The translations under genes were made by a program, and so were the position numbers. Positions 32,321-41,551 of a DNA stretch of 64,000 bases are shown piece by piece. A model generated the notes under the pieces. It was not told the DNA's origin. It saw only the letters and a program-made list of their open reading frames with translations, and made no database searches. The stretch lies in NCBI GenBank assembly GCA_964458495.1, contig CAYWJB010000014.1, forward strand, positions 16,294-80,293, given 5' to 3'. Source of the DNA: JANWVO01 sp964458495. Lineage in GTDB: Bacteria; Acidobacteriota; Terriglobia; Bryobacterales; Bryobacteraceae. The first letter of the stretch is position 1, and each line of letters starts with the position of its first letter.

Positions 32321-35300
32321 CTATTGATATCGCCCCTGCGTGTACGGCACGCCCGCCGCGTCCAGCGCCTGCTCGAACTTCCTCAGCTCATCGAGCAGCG
32401 CCTTCAGCTTCGCCGTCTCCTCGGCCAGTTCCTCGCTGGCGATGCGCAGGTTCACCTGCATCGTGCCCGTCGGCGGGCTCGTCATCCCGCGCGTCACCGC
32501 CACCGCGTTCGCCGCGCGCGACTGGATCGTAGATGGCGCGCCGCTCTCCAGCCCGCGCAGCGTCTCGTCGCCGCGCAGCTTCCGCAGGATCCCCGTCACG
32601 CGCGCATCCAGCTTCAACGCGGTTTCGATCATCTCCGGCCGCGCCGGCCCGTCCAGCAGCGCCCTCCGGATCGCCGTCAGCTTCGCCTTCGCCTGATTGG
32701 CCGAATCCAGCGCGCCCAGAACCTGTCTCTGCACGCGCAGGGCCCGCTCGATGAACTCGTCCCGCGCGCGCCGCTCCGCATCCGTCATCGCCGGGGCCGC
32801 GTCCGCAACCACCGTGATGGTTTCCTCCACGTTCAATGGCGTCACCACGCCTCCCGCCTTCCGCGCCAGAGACACCTTGTACGTGCCCGGCGCCACCAGC
32901 GCACCGCCCGCCTGCTGCTGCCGCGGCCCGCCCTCTTCTTCTCCGCGCTGCCCCCCTGGCTGCGCAGCGCTGATCGCCGGCCCCCGCAGGTTCCACGTCA
33001 CCCGGTGGATGCCGCGCGTCGCCGGACCCGTCAGGTGCCGCACCACACGCCCCTTCCCATCCGTGATCGTCAGCAGGATCTGCGGCGGCTCCTCGTCGTC
33101 TTCCGCCGTCAGCTCCGCCTGCGTGGGATACAACGACGGATCTTTCCGCGCCCGCTCCTGCCTTTCCTGCCGCTTCGTCCGCACCGTCTCCTTCAGCCAG
33201 TAGGTGACCGTCGCCCCATAGGGCGGGTTCTCCGCCATCCAGAGCTGCTCGCCCTGCGCCCCGCGGCTCTTCCCCGTGTCCTGCACAAACACAGTGGCCT
33301 TCTTCACCGGGAAGACGTGCGCCGCCTTCTCGAACACCTGCCCGCTCGCCTGCCGCAGCGGCGAATAGTCGTCCAGCACATAGAAGCCGCGCCCGAAGGT
33401 GGCCAGCACGAGGTCGCCCTCGCGCTCCTGGACCGCCAGATCCCGCACCGGAATCGTCGGCAGGTTGTTCCGCAACCGGATCCACTTCTTTCCGCCGTCC
33501 ACGGTGAAGTACAGCCCGAACTCGGTCCCGCAGAACAGCAGGTCCGGATTCACCGGATCCTCGGCCAGCGACAGCGCCGGCCCGTTCTCCGGCAGGTTGC
33601 CCGCAATCGAAATCCACGTCGCGCCCTTGTCGGCCGACTTCATCACATACGGACGGAAATCCCCGTTCTTGTGGTTGTCAAAGAGCGCATACACCGTGTT
33701 GGCGTCATGCCGCGACGCCACCAGCCGCTGCACATACACGCCAATCGGCCCGATCGGTGAGAGATCCGGCAGTCCGCCGATCTTCTCGATCTTGCTCCAC
33801 GTCTTGCCGCCGTCTTCAGTCACGCTGATCAATCCGTCGTCGCTCCCCGTGTAGATGAGCCCCTCCTTCAGCGGCGATTCGCTCAGCGCCGTCAGGTTGC
33901 CGAACGTGCTCGTCGACTGATGCTTCGCAATCGCCTCCGGCGGCCAGATCTTGCCCATCACAGGCAGCTTGTTGCGGTCCACCTGCCGCGTCAGGTCCCC
34001 GCTCACCGGCGTCCAGGAACTTCCCCGGTCATCGGAGCGGAACAGCCGGTTCGCCCCAAAATACAGCCGCTTCGGGTTGTGCGGGCTGATGATGTAGGGC
34101 GACTCCCAGTTGAAGCGCAGCGGCGGCTCGCCCTTGCCCTCCACCGGGCGGATCGGCACACGCTCGCCCGTGCGCCGGTCGAGCCGCACCAGCCCGCCGT
34201 ACTGCGACTCGGCATACACGATGTTCGGATCGGCCGGATCGATCCGCGCCACAAAGCCGTCGCCGCCCGTCACCACGAACCAGTCGTTGTTGGTCGCCCC
34301 GTCCACGCCGCGCGTGGCGGAAGGCCCTCCCACCGTGTTGTTGTCCTGCGTGCCGCCGTAGACGTAATACACCGGCGACGAGTTGTCCACCGCCACGTTG
34401 TAGAACTGCATCACCGGCAGGTTTGTCATGTGCCGCCACAGCCGCCCGCCGTCCCACGTCTCGTAAATCCCGCCGTCGCATCCGGCCAGAATGTGGTTGC
34501 TGTCCTTCGGGTCGACCCACCAGGCATGCGTGTCGACGTGCTTCGCCCGCTCTCCCACCACGCGCCACGTTGCGCCGCCGTCGTCGGAGACGCGCACGAT
34601 CACGTCCATCATGTACAGCCGCCCGGCCAGCTGCGGATCGGCGTGCACCCGCCCGTAGTACATCGGCAGCCCAGCCACGTTTGAGCGCCGTTCCCAGCTT
34701 TCTCCCGAATCGAGCGAGCGGTACGTGCCCGTCCCCTCGCGCGTGGCCTCCACCACGGCATACACCAGCCCCCGCTGCGCGGTCGAGAACTCCAGCCCGA
34801 TGCGGCCCAGCTCGCCGCCCGGCAACCCTGTGGTGATCTTGCGCCAGGTCTTGCCCGCGTCGTTCGATTTGTACAGCGCGGACTCCGGTCCTCCATGGAT
34901 CAGCGTCCACACATGGCGCCTTCGCTGATGCGCCGCCGCCAGCAGCACGTCCGGGTTGAACGGGTCCATCGCCACGTTGGTGACGCCCGTGTTCTCGCTG
35001 ATCTTCAGGATCTGCGTCCACGTCTGCCCGCCGTCGGTGGTCTTGTACAGCCCGCGGTCCCCGCCCGCCGACCACAGCGGCCCCTGCGCCGCCACATACA
35101 CCACGTTCGAGTCGCGCGGGTCGATCAGGATCCGCCCGATGTTGCCGGACTGCTTCAGCCCCATGTTCTTCCACGTCCGCCCGCCGTCGGCCGAACGGTA
35201 CACGCCGTCGCCGTAGCCTACGCTGCGCTGCGCGTTTCTTTCTCCCGTGCCTGCCCACAGCACGTTCGGATCGCGCGGGTCCATGGCCACGTCGCCGATC

Positions 35301-35599
35301 GAGTAGCTCCCCTCGTTCTGGAAAATCGGCGTCCACGTCGTGCCCGCGTTCGTCGTCTTCCACACACCGCCCGAGGCGACGCCGGCGATCCACGTCGCCG
35401 GATGCGTGGGGTGCGCCACCAGCACCGTCACCCGCCCGCTCAGCAGCGCCGGCCCGATCGACCGCAGCCGGAACGCGCGGAATGTGGATTCCTGCCAGGG
35501 GTCGCTCGCGTCAGGCTTCGCCCCCTCCGGCTTCGCCGCATCTTGCGCCGCCAGGCAGGCGCAGGCCAGCAACAGGGCAACACTCTTCCTGATCCTCAT
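32321..35599 (-). CDS. Large secreted BNR/sortilin-type beta-propeller protein
   Basis: This 1092-residue protein has a signal peptide (about 1-18, CACLAAQ). Repeated BNR or Asp-box motifs (for example RSADGGRTW, KTTDGGQTW, KSNDAGKTW, SVTEDGGKTW) form a large double propeller of the VPS10/sortilin or xyloglucanase type over about 30-780. A beta-sandwich tail (about 790-900) and a helical C-terminus follow. The catalytic aspartates of true xyloglucanases cannot be assigned with confidence. ATG 35599 is chosen because a TAGACT hexamer ends nine bases upstream and it opens the signal peptide. Confidence 0.87.
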   Translation of the reverse strand: MRIRKSVALLLACACLAAQDAAKPEGAKPDASDPWQESTFRAFRLRSIGPALLSGRVTVLVAHPTHPATWIAGVASGGVWKTTNAGTTWTPIFQNEGSYSIGDVAMDPRDPNVLWAGTGERNAQRSVGYGDGVYRSADGGRTWKNMGLKQSGNIGRILIDPRDSNVVYVAAQGPLWSAGGDRGLYKTTDGGQTWTQILKISENTGVTNVAMDPFNPDVLLAAAHQRRRHVWTLIHGGPESALYKSNDAGKTWRKITTGLPGGELGRIGLEFSTAQRGLVYAVVEATREGTGTYRSLDSGESWERRSNVAGLPMYYGRVHADPQLAGRLYMMDVIVRVSDDGGATWRVVGERAKHVDTHAWWVDPKDSNHILAGCDGGIYETWDGGRLWRHMTNLPVMQFYNVAVDNSSPVYYVYGGTQDNNTVGGPSATRGVDGATNNDWFVVTGGDGFVARIDPADPNIVYAESQYGGLVRLDRRTGERVPIRPVEGKGEPPLRFNWESPYIISPHNPKRLYFGANRLFRSDDRGSSWTPVSGDLTRQVDRNKLPVMGKIWPPEAIAKHQSTSTFGNLTALSESPLKEGLIYTGSDDGLISVTEDGGKTWSKIEKIGGLPDLSPIGPIGVYVQRLVASRHDANTVYALFDNHKNGDFRPYVMKSADKGATWISIAGNLPENGPALSLAEDPVNPDLLFCGTEFGLYFTVDGGKKWIRLRNNLPTIPVRDLAVQEREGDLVLATFGRGFYVLDDYSPLRQASGQVFEKAAHVFPVKKATVFVQDTGKSRGAQGEQLWMAENPPYGATVTYWLKETVRTKRQERQERARKDPSLYPTQAELTAEDDEEPPQILLTITDGKGRVVRHLTGPATRGIHRVTWNLRGPAISAAQPGGQRGEEEGGPRQQQAGGALVAPGTYKVSLARKAGGVVTPLNVEETITVVADAAPAMTDAERRARDEFIERALRVQRQVLGALDSANQAKAKLTAIRRALLDGPARPEMIETALKLDARVTGILRKLRGDETLRGLESGAPSTIQSRAANAVAVTRGMTSPPTGTMQVNLRIASEELAEETAKLKALLDELRKFEQALDAAGVPYTQGRYQ

Positions 35600-35608
35600 A
35601 CCGCGCAC

Positions 35609-35614
35609 AGTCTA
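35609..35614 (-). promoter_or_regulatory. -10-like hexamer TAGACT, propeller gene
   Basis: On the minus strand TAGACT ends nine bases before ATG 35599, with no Shine-Dalgarno between. This predicts a leaderless or nearly leaderless mRNA. It argues against the in-frame GTG at 35608, which would abut the hexamer. Confidence 0.45.
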
Positions 35615-35683
35615 TCGCAGCCCGGCCGTCTTTCCCAGTCTCCCTGCATTGCCCCGGTGCCCGGCCGCATCCAATGAAATGCA

Positions 35684-37153
35684 TTGGAAACCATCGCTGT
35701 CACCGGCGCCACCGGATATATCGGCGGGCGCCTCGTCCCCCGGCTGCTGGAGGCCGGCTTCCGCGTCCGCTGCCTTGTGCGCTCACCCATGAAATTGCGG
35801 GACCGCCCGTGGGCGGGCTCGCCGGATGTCGAGATCCTCCCGGCTGATCTCTCGGACGAGTCTTCCACTGCCGCCGCACTGGAAGGCTGCTGCGCCGCGT
35901 ACTATCTCGTCCACTCGATGATCAGCGCCGGCAAGGACTACGCGGCGCACGACCTTCGATTGGCCCGCGCCTTCGCCTCCGCCGCCCGGCGCGCGGGCGT
36001 CAGGCGTCTCCTGTATCTGGGCGGCCTGGGAGAAACCGGCGAAGGACTCAGCGAGCATCTCTCCTCGCGCCGCGAGGTCGAATCGGCCCTCGCCTCTTCC
36101 GGCATCCCGGTCACCGTCTTCCGCGCTGCCATGATCATCGGCAGCGGCTCGGCGTCGTTTGAAATCCTCCGCTATCTGGTGGAGCGGCTGCCCGTCATGG
36201 TCACGCCCCGCTGGGTCCACACGCCCTGCCAGCCCATCGCCGTCCGCAATGTCATCCACTACCTGGCGGCTGCTCTCGACTGCCCGCAGACCTCGGGCCA
36301 GACCTTCGACATCGGCGGCCCCGAAGTGCTCACCTACCGCCAGATCATGGACATCATGGGCGAAGAGCTCGGCGTCGGCCGCCGCCTCATTCTGCCCGTC
36401 CCGGTGCTCACCCCGCGCCTCAGCTCCTATTGGATCCATCTGGTTACGCCGCTCCACCATTCCATCGCCCGCCCTCTGGCCGAAGGGCTCCGCAACCCGG
36501 TGGTCTGCCGCGACACCCGCATCCGCGAACTCATCCCGCAGCCCCTGCTGACCGTGCGCGAGGCCATCCGCTCCGCTCTGCAAAGAACGGAAAGCGGCGA
36601 AGCAGAGACCACCTGGACCATGGCCGGCCCTTTGTCGGGCGATCCGGACTGGGCTGGCGGCAAGGTCTTCCTCGATTCCCGCAGCACGCCTGTGCAGGCG
36701 CCCGCCGAACAGGTCTATCGCACTGTGTGCCGCCTCGGCGGCAGGCATGGCTGGTACGCCAACTGGCTCTGGCAGATCCGCGGCTGGCTCGACCGCCTCG
36801 CCGGCGGCCCCGGTCTGCGCCGCGGCCGCCGCAACCCGGAATCCATCGGACTCGGCGAGGCGCTCGACTTCTGGCGTGTTGTGGGTCTCGATCCGCCCCG
36901 GCTCCTGCGCCTGCGCGCCGAGATGAAATTGCCCGGCGAGGCGGTCCTCGAGTTCCGCATCGAGCCGCGCTCAGCCGGCGCCTGCGAACTCACCCAGGAA
37001 GCGCGTTTCCGCCCCCGCGGACTCCTCGGTCTGCTGTACTGGTACGCCGTCCTTCCTCTCCACGCCATCGTCTTCCAGGGAATGCTCTCCGCCCTCAGGA
37101 AGGAAGCCGAGCGCGGCTTGCCTCAGCGGAAGCTCTCCAGCGCTTCCCGGTAG
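35684..37153 (+). CDS. SDR-family NAD(P)-binding protein with DUF2867
   Basis: This 489-residue protein has an N-terminal extended short-chain dehydrogenase domain (about 1-300). Its nucleotide loop is GATGYIGG at about 8-15, and VEILPADLSD and FRAAMIIGSGSASFE follow. The C-terminal DUF2867 domain runs from about 320. The usual YxxxK pair of active SDRs is not obvious, so it may bind NAD(P)H without acting as a dehydrogenase. The start is TTG (METIAVTG). It overlaps the convergent STAS gene by 31 bases. The substrate is unknown. Confidence 0.85.
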   Translation: METIAVTGATGYIGGRLVPRLLEAGFRVRCLVRSPMKLRDRPWAGSPDVEILPADLSDESSTAAALEGCCAAYYLVHSMISAGKDYAAHDLRLARAFASAARRAGVRRLLYLGGLGETGEGLSEHLSSRREVESALASSGIPVTVFRAAMIIGSGSASFEILRYLVERLPVMVTPRWVHTPCQPIAVRNVIHYLAAALDCPQTSGQTFDIGGPEVLTYRQIMDIMGEELGVGRRLILPVPVLTPRLSSYWIHLVTPLHHSIARPLAEGLRNPVVCRDTRIRELIPQPLLTVREAIRSALQRTESGEAETTWTMAGPLSGDPDWAGGKVFLDSRSTPVQAPAEQVYRTVCRLGGRHGWYANWLWQIRGWLDRLAGGPGLRRGRRNPESIGLGEALDFWRVVGLDPPRLLRLRAEMKLPGEAVLEFRIEPRSAGACELTQEARFRPRGLLGLLYWYAVLPLHAIVFQGMLSALRKEAERGLPQRKLSSASR

Positions 37154-37479
37154 TCGTCCCTCACGTCGAACACCGTATCGAGCCGCGTGATCCGCAGCAG
37201 CTCCCGGATCTTCGGCGGCATCCGCGCCAGCTTCAGCGCTGCGCCCTTCTCGTTTGCCAGCGACAGCGCCCCCACCAGCTCTCCGATGCCCGTCGAATCC
37301 AGCTGCGTCGCCCCGCTGAAGTCCACCAGCAGCTTCTTCGCGCCGCCCTCCAGCGCCTCGCGCATCTGGTTCCGCAGGGTGTTGGTCGCCAGTCCCAGCG
37401 TGATCCTCCCCTCGCAGGCGATCACCACCACGTCGCCCTCCAGGCGGCTCTCGATGCGGCACGGCGTGCTCTTGTCCAT
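37123..37479 (-). CDS. STAS-domain anti-sigma factor antagonist
   Basis: This 118-residue single STAS domain protein is like SpoIIAA/RsbV. The site where a partner kinase would add phosphate is the serine in LDSTGIG (Ser62). A Shine-Dalgarno of GGAGGAAACGGAG type is upstream. It lies 34 bases after the threonine aldolase and may be part of that transcript. The window also holds a SpoIIE-type phosphatase (46194-48188) of the class that removes such phosphates; a link is possible but unproved. Confidence 0.87.
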   Translation of the reverse strand: MDKSTPCRIESRLEGDVVVIACEGRITLGLATNTLRNQMREALEGGAKKLLVDFSGATQLDSTGIGELVGALSLANEKGAALKLARMPPKIRELLRITRLDTVFDVRDDYREALESFR

Positions 37480-37513
37480 GGCTCTCCGTTTCCTCCGGTT
37501 CTCGCTTCGCCGC

Positions 37514-38545
37514 TCACGGCTGCGGCAGCAACGCTGCCACCGCCTCCAGCGCCTTCTCGCAATTCGCCCGGCTCACATCATAGTGCGTCACCGCGCGCAG
37601 CGTCGAGGGGCCGATGGGATTGATCAGCACCCCGCGCTCGCGCAGCCCCGCGCTCAGCTCCGCCGCCGCCATGCCCGTTTCGCGGATGTCGAAAATCACA
37701 ATGTTGGTCGCCGGCGCCGGCGACACCCGCACGCCGCGCAGGTTCTCGAGCCCCTCCGCCAGCAGCCGCGCATTCTCGTGGTCCTCTGCCAGCCGTGGCG
37801 GCGTCTCTTCCAGCGCCACCAGCCCCGCCGCCGCCAGCACGCCCGCCTGCCGCATCCCGCCGCCCAGCCGCTTGCGGTACAGCCGCCCTTGCGCGATCAG
37901 CTCCCGCGGCCCCGCCAGCATTGACCCAACCGGCGCCCCCAGCGCCTTCGACAGGCAGAACATCACCGTGTCTGCCGGTTCGCACAGTTCCCGCACGCTG
38001 GCGCCGCACGCCACCGCGGCGTTGAAGATCCGCGCCCCGTCGATGTGCACCCGCAGCCCCAGCGCATGCGCCCGCGCGCAGACGTCGCGCAGTGTCTCCG
38101 GCGGATAGACCGTGCCGCCCGCCATGTTGTGCGTGTTTTCCAGCTCGATGCAGCCCGTATCCGCAGCGTGCGGGCCAAGCGGGCGGATCGCCGGAGCGAT
38201 CTGGTCCCACGTCAGAATCCCGTCCGGCGCCTCCACCGCCCGGATCAGGCAGCCGGAAAACCACGCCGTCATCGAAAGCTCGTAGTTCAGCAGGTGCCCG
38301 CGCGACTCGCAGATCACCTCCTGCCCGTGCCGCGTCAGGCACTTGATCGCGATCGTGTTGCCCATCGTGCCCGACGGCACGAACAGCGCCGCTTCCTTGC
38401 CCGTGATCTCCGCCGCCCGCTCTTCCAGGCGGTTCACCGTCGGGTCTTCGCCGTAAACGTCGTCGCCGACCTCCGCCTCCGCCATCGCCCGGCGCATCGC
38501 CGCCGTGGGCTTCGTCACCGTGTCCGAACGCAGGTCAATCATCAC
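37514..38545 (-). CDS. ltaE: Low-specificity L-threonine aldolase
   Basis: This 343-residue PLP enzyme splits L-threonine or L-allo-threonine into glycine and acetaldehyde. The family start MIDLRSDTVTKPT is followed by GDDVYGEDPTV, the aspartate in HIDGARIFNAA, the PLP lysine (Lys200, in FCLSKALGAPVGS) and KRLGGGMRQAG. Residues are complete. It overlaps hemW by ATGA, in the cyaY-hemW-ltaE order. Confidence 0.94.
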   Translation of the reverse strand: MMIDLRSDTVTKPTAAMRRAMAEAEVGDDVYGEDPTVNRLEERAAEITGKEAALFVPSGTMGNTIAIKCLTRHGQEVICESRGHLLNYELSMTAWFSGCLIRAVEAPDGILTWDQIAPAIRPLGPHAADTGCIELENTHNMAGGTVYPPETLRDVCARAHALGLRVHIDGARIFNAAVACGASVRELCEPADTVMFCLSKALGAPVGSMLAGPRELIAQGRLYRKRLGGGMRQAGVLAAAGLVALEETPPRLAEDHENARLLAEGLENLRGVRVSPAPATNIVIFDIRETGMAAAELSAGLRERGVLINPIGPSTLRAVTHYDVSRANCEKALEAVAALLPQP

Positions 38546-39618
38546 AGGAACGCCTCGAACACTTCATTGGACACCATCACACCCCGCCGCGTCAGCCGCA
38601 CCCGCTCCCCGGCGCGGTCGAGCAGCCCCGCCTCCTCCAGCCGCCGCATGGCTTCGCCAAATCGCTCCTCGTCCTGCGGCGCCACCCGCACGCCCTCCAT
38701 GAGCCGCAGCCCCGTCAGGTACCGCTCACCTGCAACATCGGCCCGCGTCCGCTGCGGTTGCGGCCCGTGCTCCGCATAATTGCGCACATCGTCCGTGTTC
38801 GCCGTCCGCCATTCGCCGTCGAAACTGTGCGCGTCCGCTCCGAAGCCCGCATAGGGCGCCATCGTCCAGTACTTCCGGTTGTGCAGCGACTCGAAACCCT
38901 GCCGCGCGAAATTCGAGATCTCATACCGCCTCCATCCGCGCCCCTCCAGCCACTCCACAGCCATCTCGTAAAAGTCCGCGATCCGGTCCTCCGCGGGCGC
39001 CGCGCCGGCGCCGAACCGCGTTCCTCCTGCCAGCAGCTCGCGCCCCAACCGCGAGTCCTCGTCCACCTCCAGCATGTACACCGACACATGCGGCGGCTCG
39101 ATCCGTTCGATCCACCCCAGCGACTCGCGCCAGCTCGCCTCCGTCTGCCAGGGCAAGCCCGCAATCAGGTCCACGTTGAAGTTCCCGATCCCCGCCGCAC
39201 GCAACATCTCCACGTCCCGCGCCACGTCTTCCGCCGTGTGCTTCCGCCCCGTGCGCCGCAGCTCTTGCTCGACGAAACTTTGCACGCCCAGGCTCACACG
39301 GCTGATCCCGCACTCCGTCCACGCCTCCACCGCCCCTCGCGCTATCGCTCCCGGCGCCGCCTCCAGCGTCGCCTCCGCCCACGGCTTGCCGGGCACGAGC
39401 GCGAGCACCTGCCTCAGCGCCTCTCCAGGCATCGAGCCGGGCGTCCCCCCGCCCAGATACACCGTCTCCGGCGTCCACCTCCACTCGTGCGCAGCCAGTT
39501 CCTCCAGCAGCCGCTCCAGGTACCTCGCTTCCAGCTCCCGCGGAAAGACGCCCGAGGCGAAGTTGCAGTACGTGCACTTCTGCGAACAAAACGGCCAGGA
39601 TATGTAGACGCCCGCCAC
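38542..39618 (-). CDS. hemW: HemW, radical-SAM heme chaperone
   Basis: This 358-residue radical SAM protein of the HemN-like group delivers heme to cytochromes; it is often mis-named coproporphyrinogen oxidase. The cluster cysteines are Cys11, Cys15 and Cys18 in CSQKCTYCNF. GGGTPGSMP, VSLGVQSF and NFNVDLIAGLPWQT follow. The start is GTG 39618. It follows cyaY almost directly and precedes ltaE by ATGA overlap. HemW normally lacks the fourth N-terminal cysteine of true HemN, as here. Confidence 0.9.
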   Translation of the reverse strand: MAGVYISWPFCSQKCTYCNFASGVFPRELEARYLERLLEELAAHEWRWTPETVYLGGGTPGSMPGEALRQVLALVPGKPWAEATLEAAPGAIARGAVEAWTECGISRVSLGVQSFVEQELRRTGRKHTAEDVARDVEMLRAAGIGNFNVDLIAGLPWQTEASWRESLGWIERIEPPHVSVYMLEVDEDSRLGRELLAGGTRFGAGAAPAEDRIADFYEMAVEWLEGRGWRRYEISNFARQGFESLHNRKYWTMAPYAGFGADAHSFDGEWRTANTDDVRNYAEHGPQPQRTRADVAGERYLTGLRLMEGVRVAPQDEERFGEAMRRLEEAGLLDRAGERVRLTRRGVMVSNEVFEAFL

Positions 39619-39936
39619 CTACAGCGAAAAGTCCGGGATGCGCACCCGGATCGCGTCCGCCATCAGTTGCTCCAGCGTGCGCCCGTCTTCCAGCACGAAA
39701 GCCGAACCGTTCCAGTCGAGCTTGTGGCTCTTCACGTGCGCCGACACCCAGATCTGCCGCACCGGCGAATTCGGGCTGACCACGAACCGCTCCCGCGGCT
39801 CCTCGAACTCCACCGTCAGCGCCCCTGCGTTCATGTCCACGTCAAACTCGTATTCGTCGCTCGCTACCGCCAGCTTGCGGTACAGATCCTCGATGGCGTC
39901 TCCCGCCGCCTTCGAAAACTCCTGTTCGGTGAGCAT
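39619..39936 (-). CDS. cyaY: Frataxin-like iron protein CyaY
   Basis: This 105-residue frataxin-fold protein helps regulate iron-sulfur cluster assembly. It starts LTEQEFSKAAGDAIEDLYRK with an acidic first helix. It continues with a beta-sheet (TVEFEEPRERFVV, IWVSAHVKSHKLDW) and a short C-terminal helix. ATG 39936 is chosen because TACACT ends seven bases upstream; the open frame upstream has no homology. It is divergent from the TPR gene and ends where hemW begins, grouping iron, heme and amino-acid functions. Confidence 0.85.
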   Translation of the reverse strand: MLTEQEFSKAAGDAIEDLYRKLAVASDEYEFDVDMNAGALTVEFEEPRERFVVSPNSPVRQIWVSAHVKSHKLDWNGSAFVLEDGRTLEQLMADAIRVRIPDFSL

Positions 39937-39943
39937 CTCTTTC

Positions 39944-39978
39944 AGTGTAGCGGGCCGCGCTGCCCCGGCCGCTACAAT
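39944..39978. promoter_or_regulatory. Divergent leaderless promoters, cyaY and TPR operon
   Basis: On the minus strand, TACACT (39949-39944) ends seven bases before the cyaY ATG. On the plus strand, TACAAT (39973-39978) ends six bases before GTG 39985. The two hexamers are 23 bases apart. Neither gene has a Shine-Dalgarno in the short remaining space, so both mRNAs would be leaderless. Confidence 0.5.
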
Positions 39979-39984
39979 GAAAGC

Positions 39985-41100
39985 GTGAGCTGGGCCCTCC
40001 TCCTTCTGCCATGGCTCTTGCTGCAGGCGCCCGCGGCGCCGCCCGCCGACGCGCTGCGCCTGATCGACGAGGGACGCCCGCGCGAGGCCATCCCGCTGCT
40101 CGAAGAAGCCGCCCGCAAGGAGCCGGAATCGGCTGCCATCCACTTCCACTTGGGCTACGCGCTCTCCCTCGCCGGCGAAAACGAGCGCGCCATCGCCGCC
40201 TTCCGCCGCACGCTGGAAATCGACCCGGAGATCCGCGCCGCCCGCCTCAACCTGGCCCATCTGCTGCTCGGCGCGGGCCAGCCCGCCGAGGCGCGCACGC
40301 TGCTGGAGGAGTGCCTGAAGCAGGATCCGGACGACGCCAAGGCGGCCTTCCTGCTTGGCCGCGCGCTGTCCGAAACCGGCCAGTGGCGCGCCGCCGCCGA
40401 AGCCTTCGGGACGGCCGCGCGCAAGCAGCCCGCCGGCCTCGAAACCGCCATGGCGCTGGCCCACGCATGGGAGCGCGCCGGCGAACGGCAGAAGGCCGCC
40501 GAAGTTTACGCCCGCTTCCCTGACGAGCCCGCCGCGCTCGAACGGCTCGGCGTGCTCGAACTCGAAATGGGCGCCCTCGAGGATGCCATCCGCCACCTCG
40601 AAGCCGTGCGCGCCCGCAGCGCCACGCCCGCTGTCCTCTACGCCCTCGCCACCGCCTACCTGCGCAACCGCCAGCCGGAGCAGAGCGCCGCCGCGGCCGC
40701 ATCGCTCATCGCTCTGGAGCCTGCCAACCCGGAACTGCGCCTCTTCTACGGGCGCATTCTGCGCGACCAGAAGAAATACGCCGAAGCCGCGCCCCAGTTC
40801 CAGCAGGCGGTCCGCCTCGCGCCCCGCTCGGGCGAAGCCTGGAACGAGCTCGCCGCCGGGCTCATGCTGCTCAAGCAGTACGAGCCTGCTCTCGCCGCCC
40901 TCGACAAGGCCCGCGAGTTGAACGGCCCCAGCCCCGCCTACGATTACTTCCGCGCCACCCTGCTCGACGCCATGAACCAGCCGAAGGCCGCGCTCGAAAG
41001 CTACCGCCGCTTCCTCGCCTCCAGCAACGGCGCGCACCCGGACGAGGAGTTCAAGGCGCGCCAGCGCGTGCGCATCCTCGAAAGGTCGGTCCGGCGATGA
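39985..41100 (+). CDS. Secreted or anchored TPR-repeat protein
   Basis: This 371-residue protein has a hydrophobic N-terminus (WALLLLPWLLLQAPAAPP) that serves as a signal peptide. Roughly nine tetratricopeptide repeats follow, with pairs such as HFHLGYALSLAGENERAIAAF and FLLGRALSETGQWRAAAEAF. These form a protein-binding solenoid. GTG 39985 is chosen because TACAAT ends six bases upstream. It overlaps the next gene by ATGA and heads a three-gene operon of secreted proteins. Confidence 0.85.
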   Translation: MSWALLLLPWLLLQAPAAPPADALRLIDEGRPREAIPLLEEAARKEPESAAIHFHLGYALSLAGENERAIAAFRRTLEIDPEIRAARLNLAHLLLGAGQPAEARTLLEECLKQDPDDAKAAFLLGRALSETGQWRAAAEAFGTAARKQPAGLETAMALAHAWERAGERQKAAEVYARFPDEPAALERLGVLELEMGALEDAIRHLEAVRARSATPAVLYALATAYLRNRQPEQSAAAAASLIALEPANPELRLFYGRILRDQKKYAEAAPQFQQAVRLAPRSGEAWNELAAGLMLLKQYEPALAALDKARELNGPSPAYDYFRATLLDAMNQPKAALESYRRFLASSNGAHPDEEFKARQRVRILERSVRR

Positions 41101-41540
41101 GGCTCGCGGCGCTCGTCACATTCGGCTGCTGCCTGCTCGCCGCCGCGCCTCCCCCTCCTCGCACGCTTGACGATGTGCGCCGGGAAGGCGATCCGCTCCG
41201 CCGCTTCGACCAATCCCTGCGCCTTGCCGAAACCCGCCTGAAGGACGCCTGGAAACTCGTCCGCGAACAGGGCGGCCGCCCGCAGTTCGAAACCGCGATC
41301 GGGGAGATCGTCGCATGCGCCGAGCTCGCCCTCGATTCGCTCCGCTCCACCGGACGCCGCCCCGGCAAGCTCACCCGGCAGTACAAGCGCGGCGAGATCC
41401 GCACTCGCGCGTTCGAGAAGGAACTCAAGGAACTCGCCCTCGCCGTCGGCTTCGATGAACGCGAACGCGTGGAATCAGCCCGCCGCCGCATCGCCGAGAT
41501 CCACGATCAGTTCCTCAACGCCATCATGTCCGGCAGATGA
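41097..41540 (+). CDS. Secreted protein, unknown
   Basis: This 147-residue protein has a signal peptide (MRLAALVTFGCCLLAAA) and a mostly helical, charged mature part. It has no family that I recognise. It overlaps the TPR gene before it by ATGA. It looks like the first half of the next protein in style (both helical, with RLAETRLKDAWKLVRE and similar helices), so the two may interact. Confidence 0.75.
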   Translation: MRLAALVTFGCCLLAAAPPPPRTLDDVRREGDPLRRFDQSLRLAETRLKDAWKLVREQGGRPQFETAIGEIVACAELALDSLRSTGRRPGKLTRQYKRGEIRTRAFEKELKELALAVGFDERERVESARRRIAEIHDQFLNAIMSGR

Positions 41541-41551
41541 GGAGGTTTCGT

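Noticed and set aside
39937..41037. Long minus-strand frame giving cyaY a 367-residue N-terminal extension
   Set aside because: It is antisense to the TPR gene, is of low complexity, and ATG 39936 has a -10-like hexamer at the right distance and the family start.
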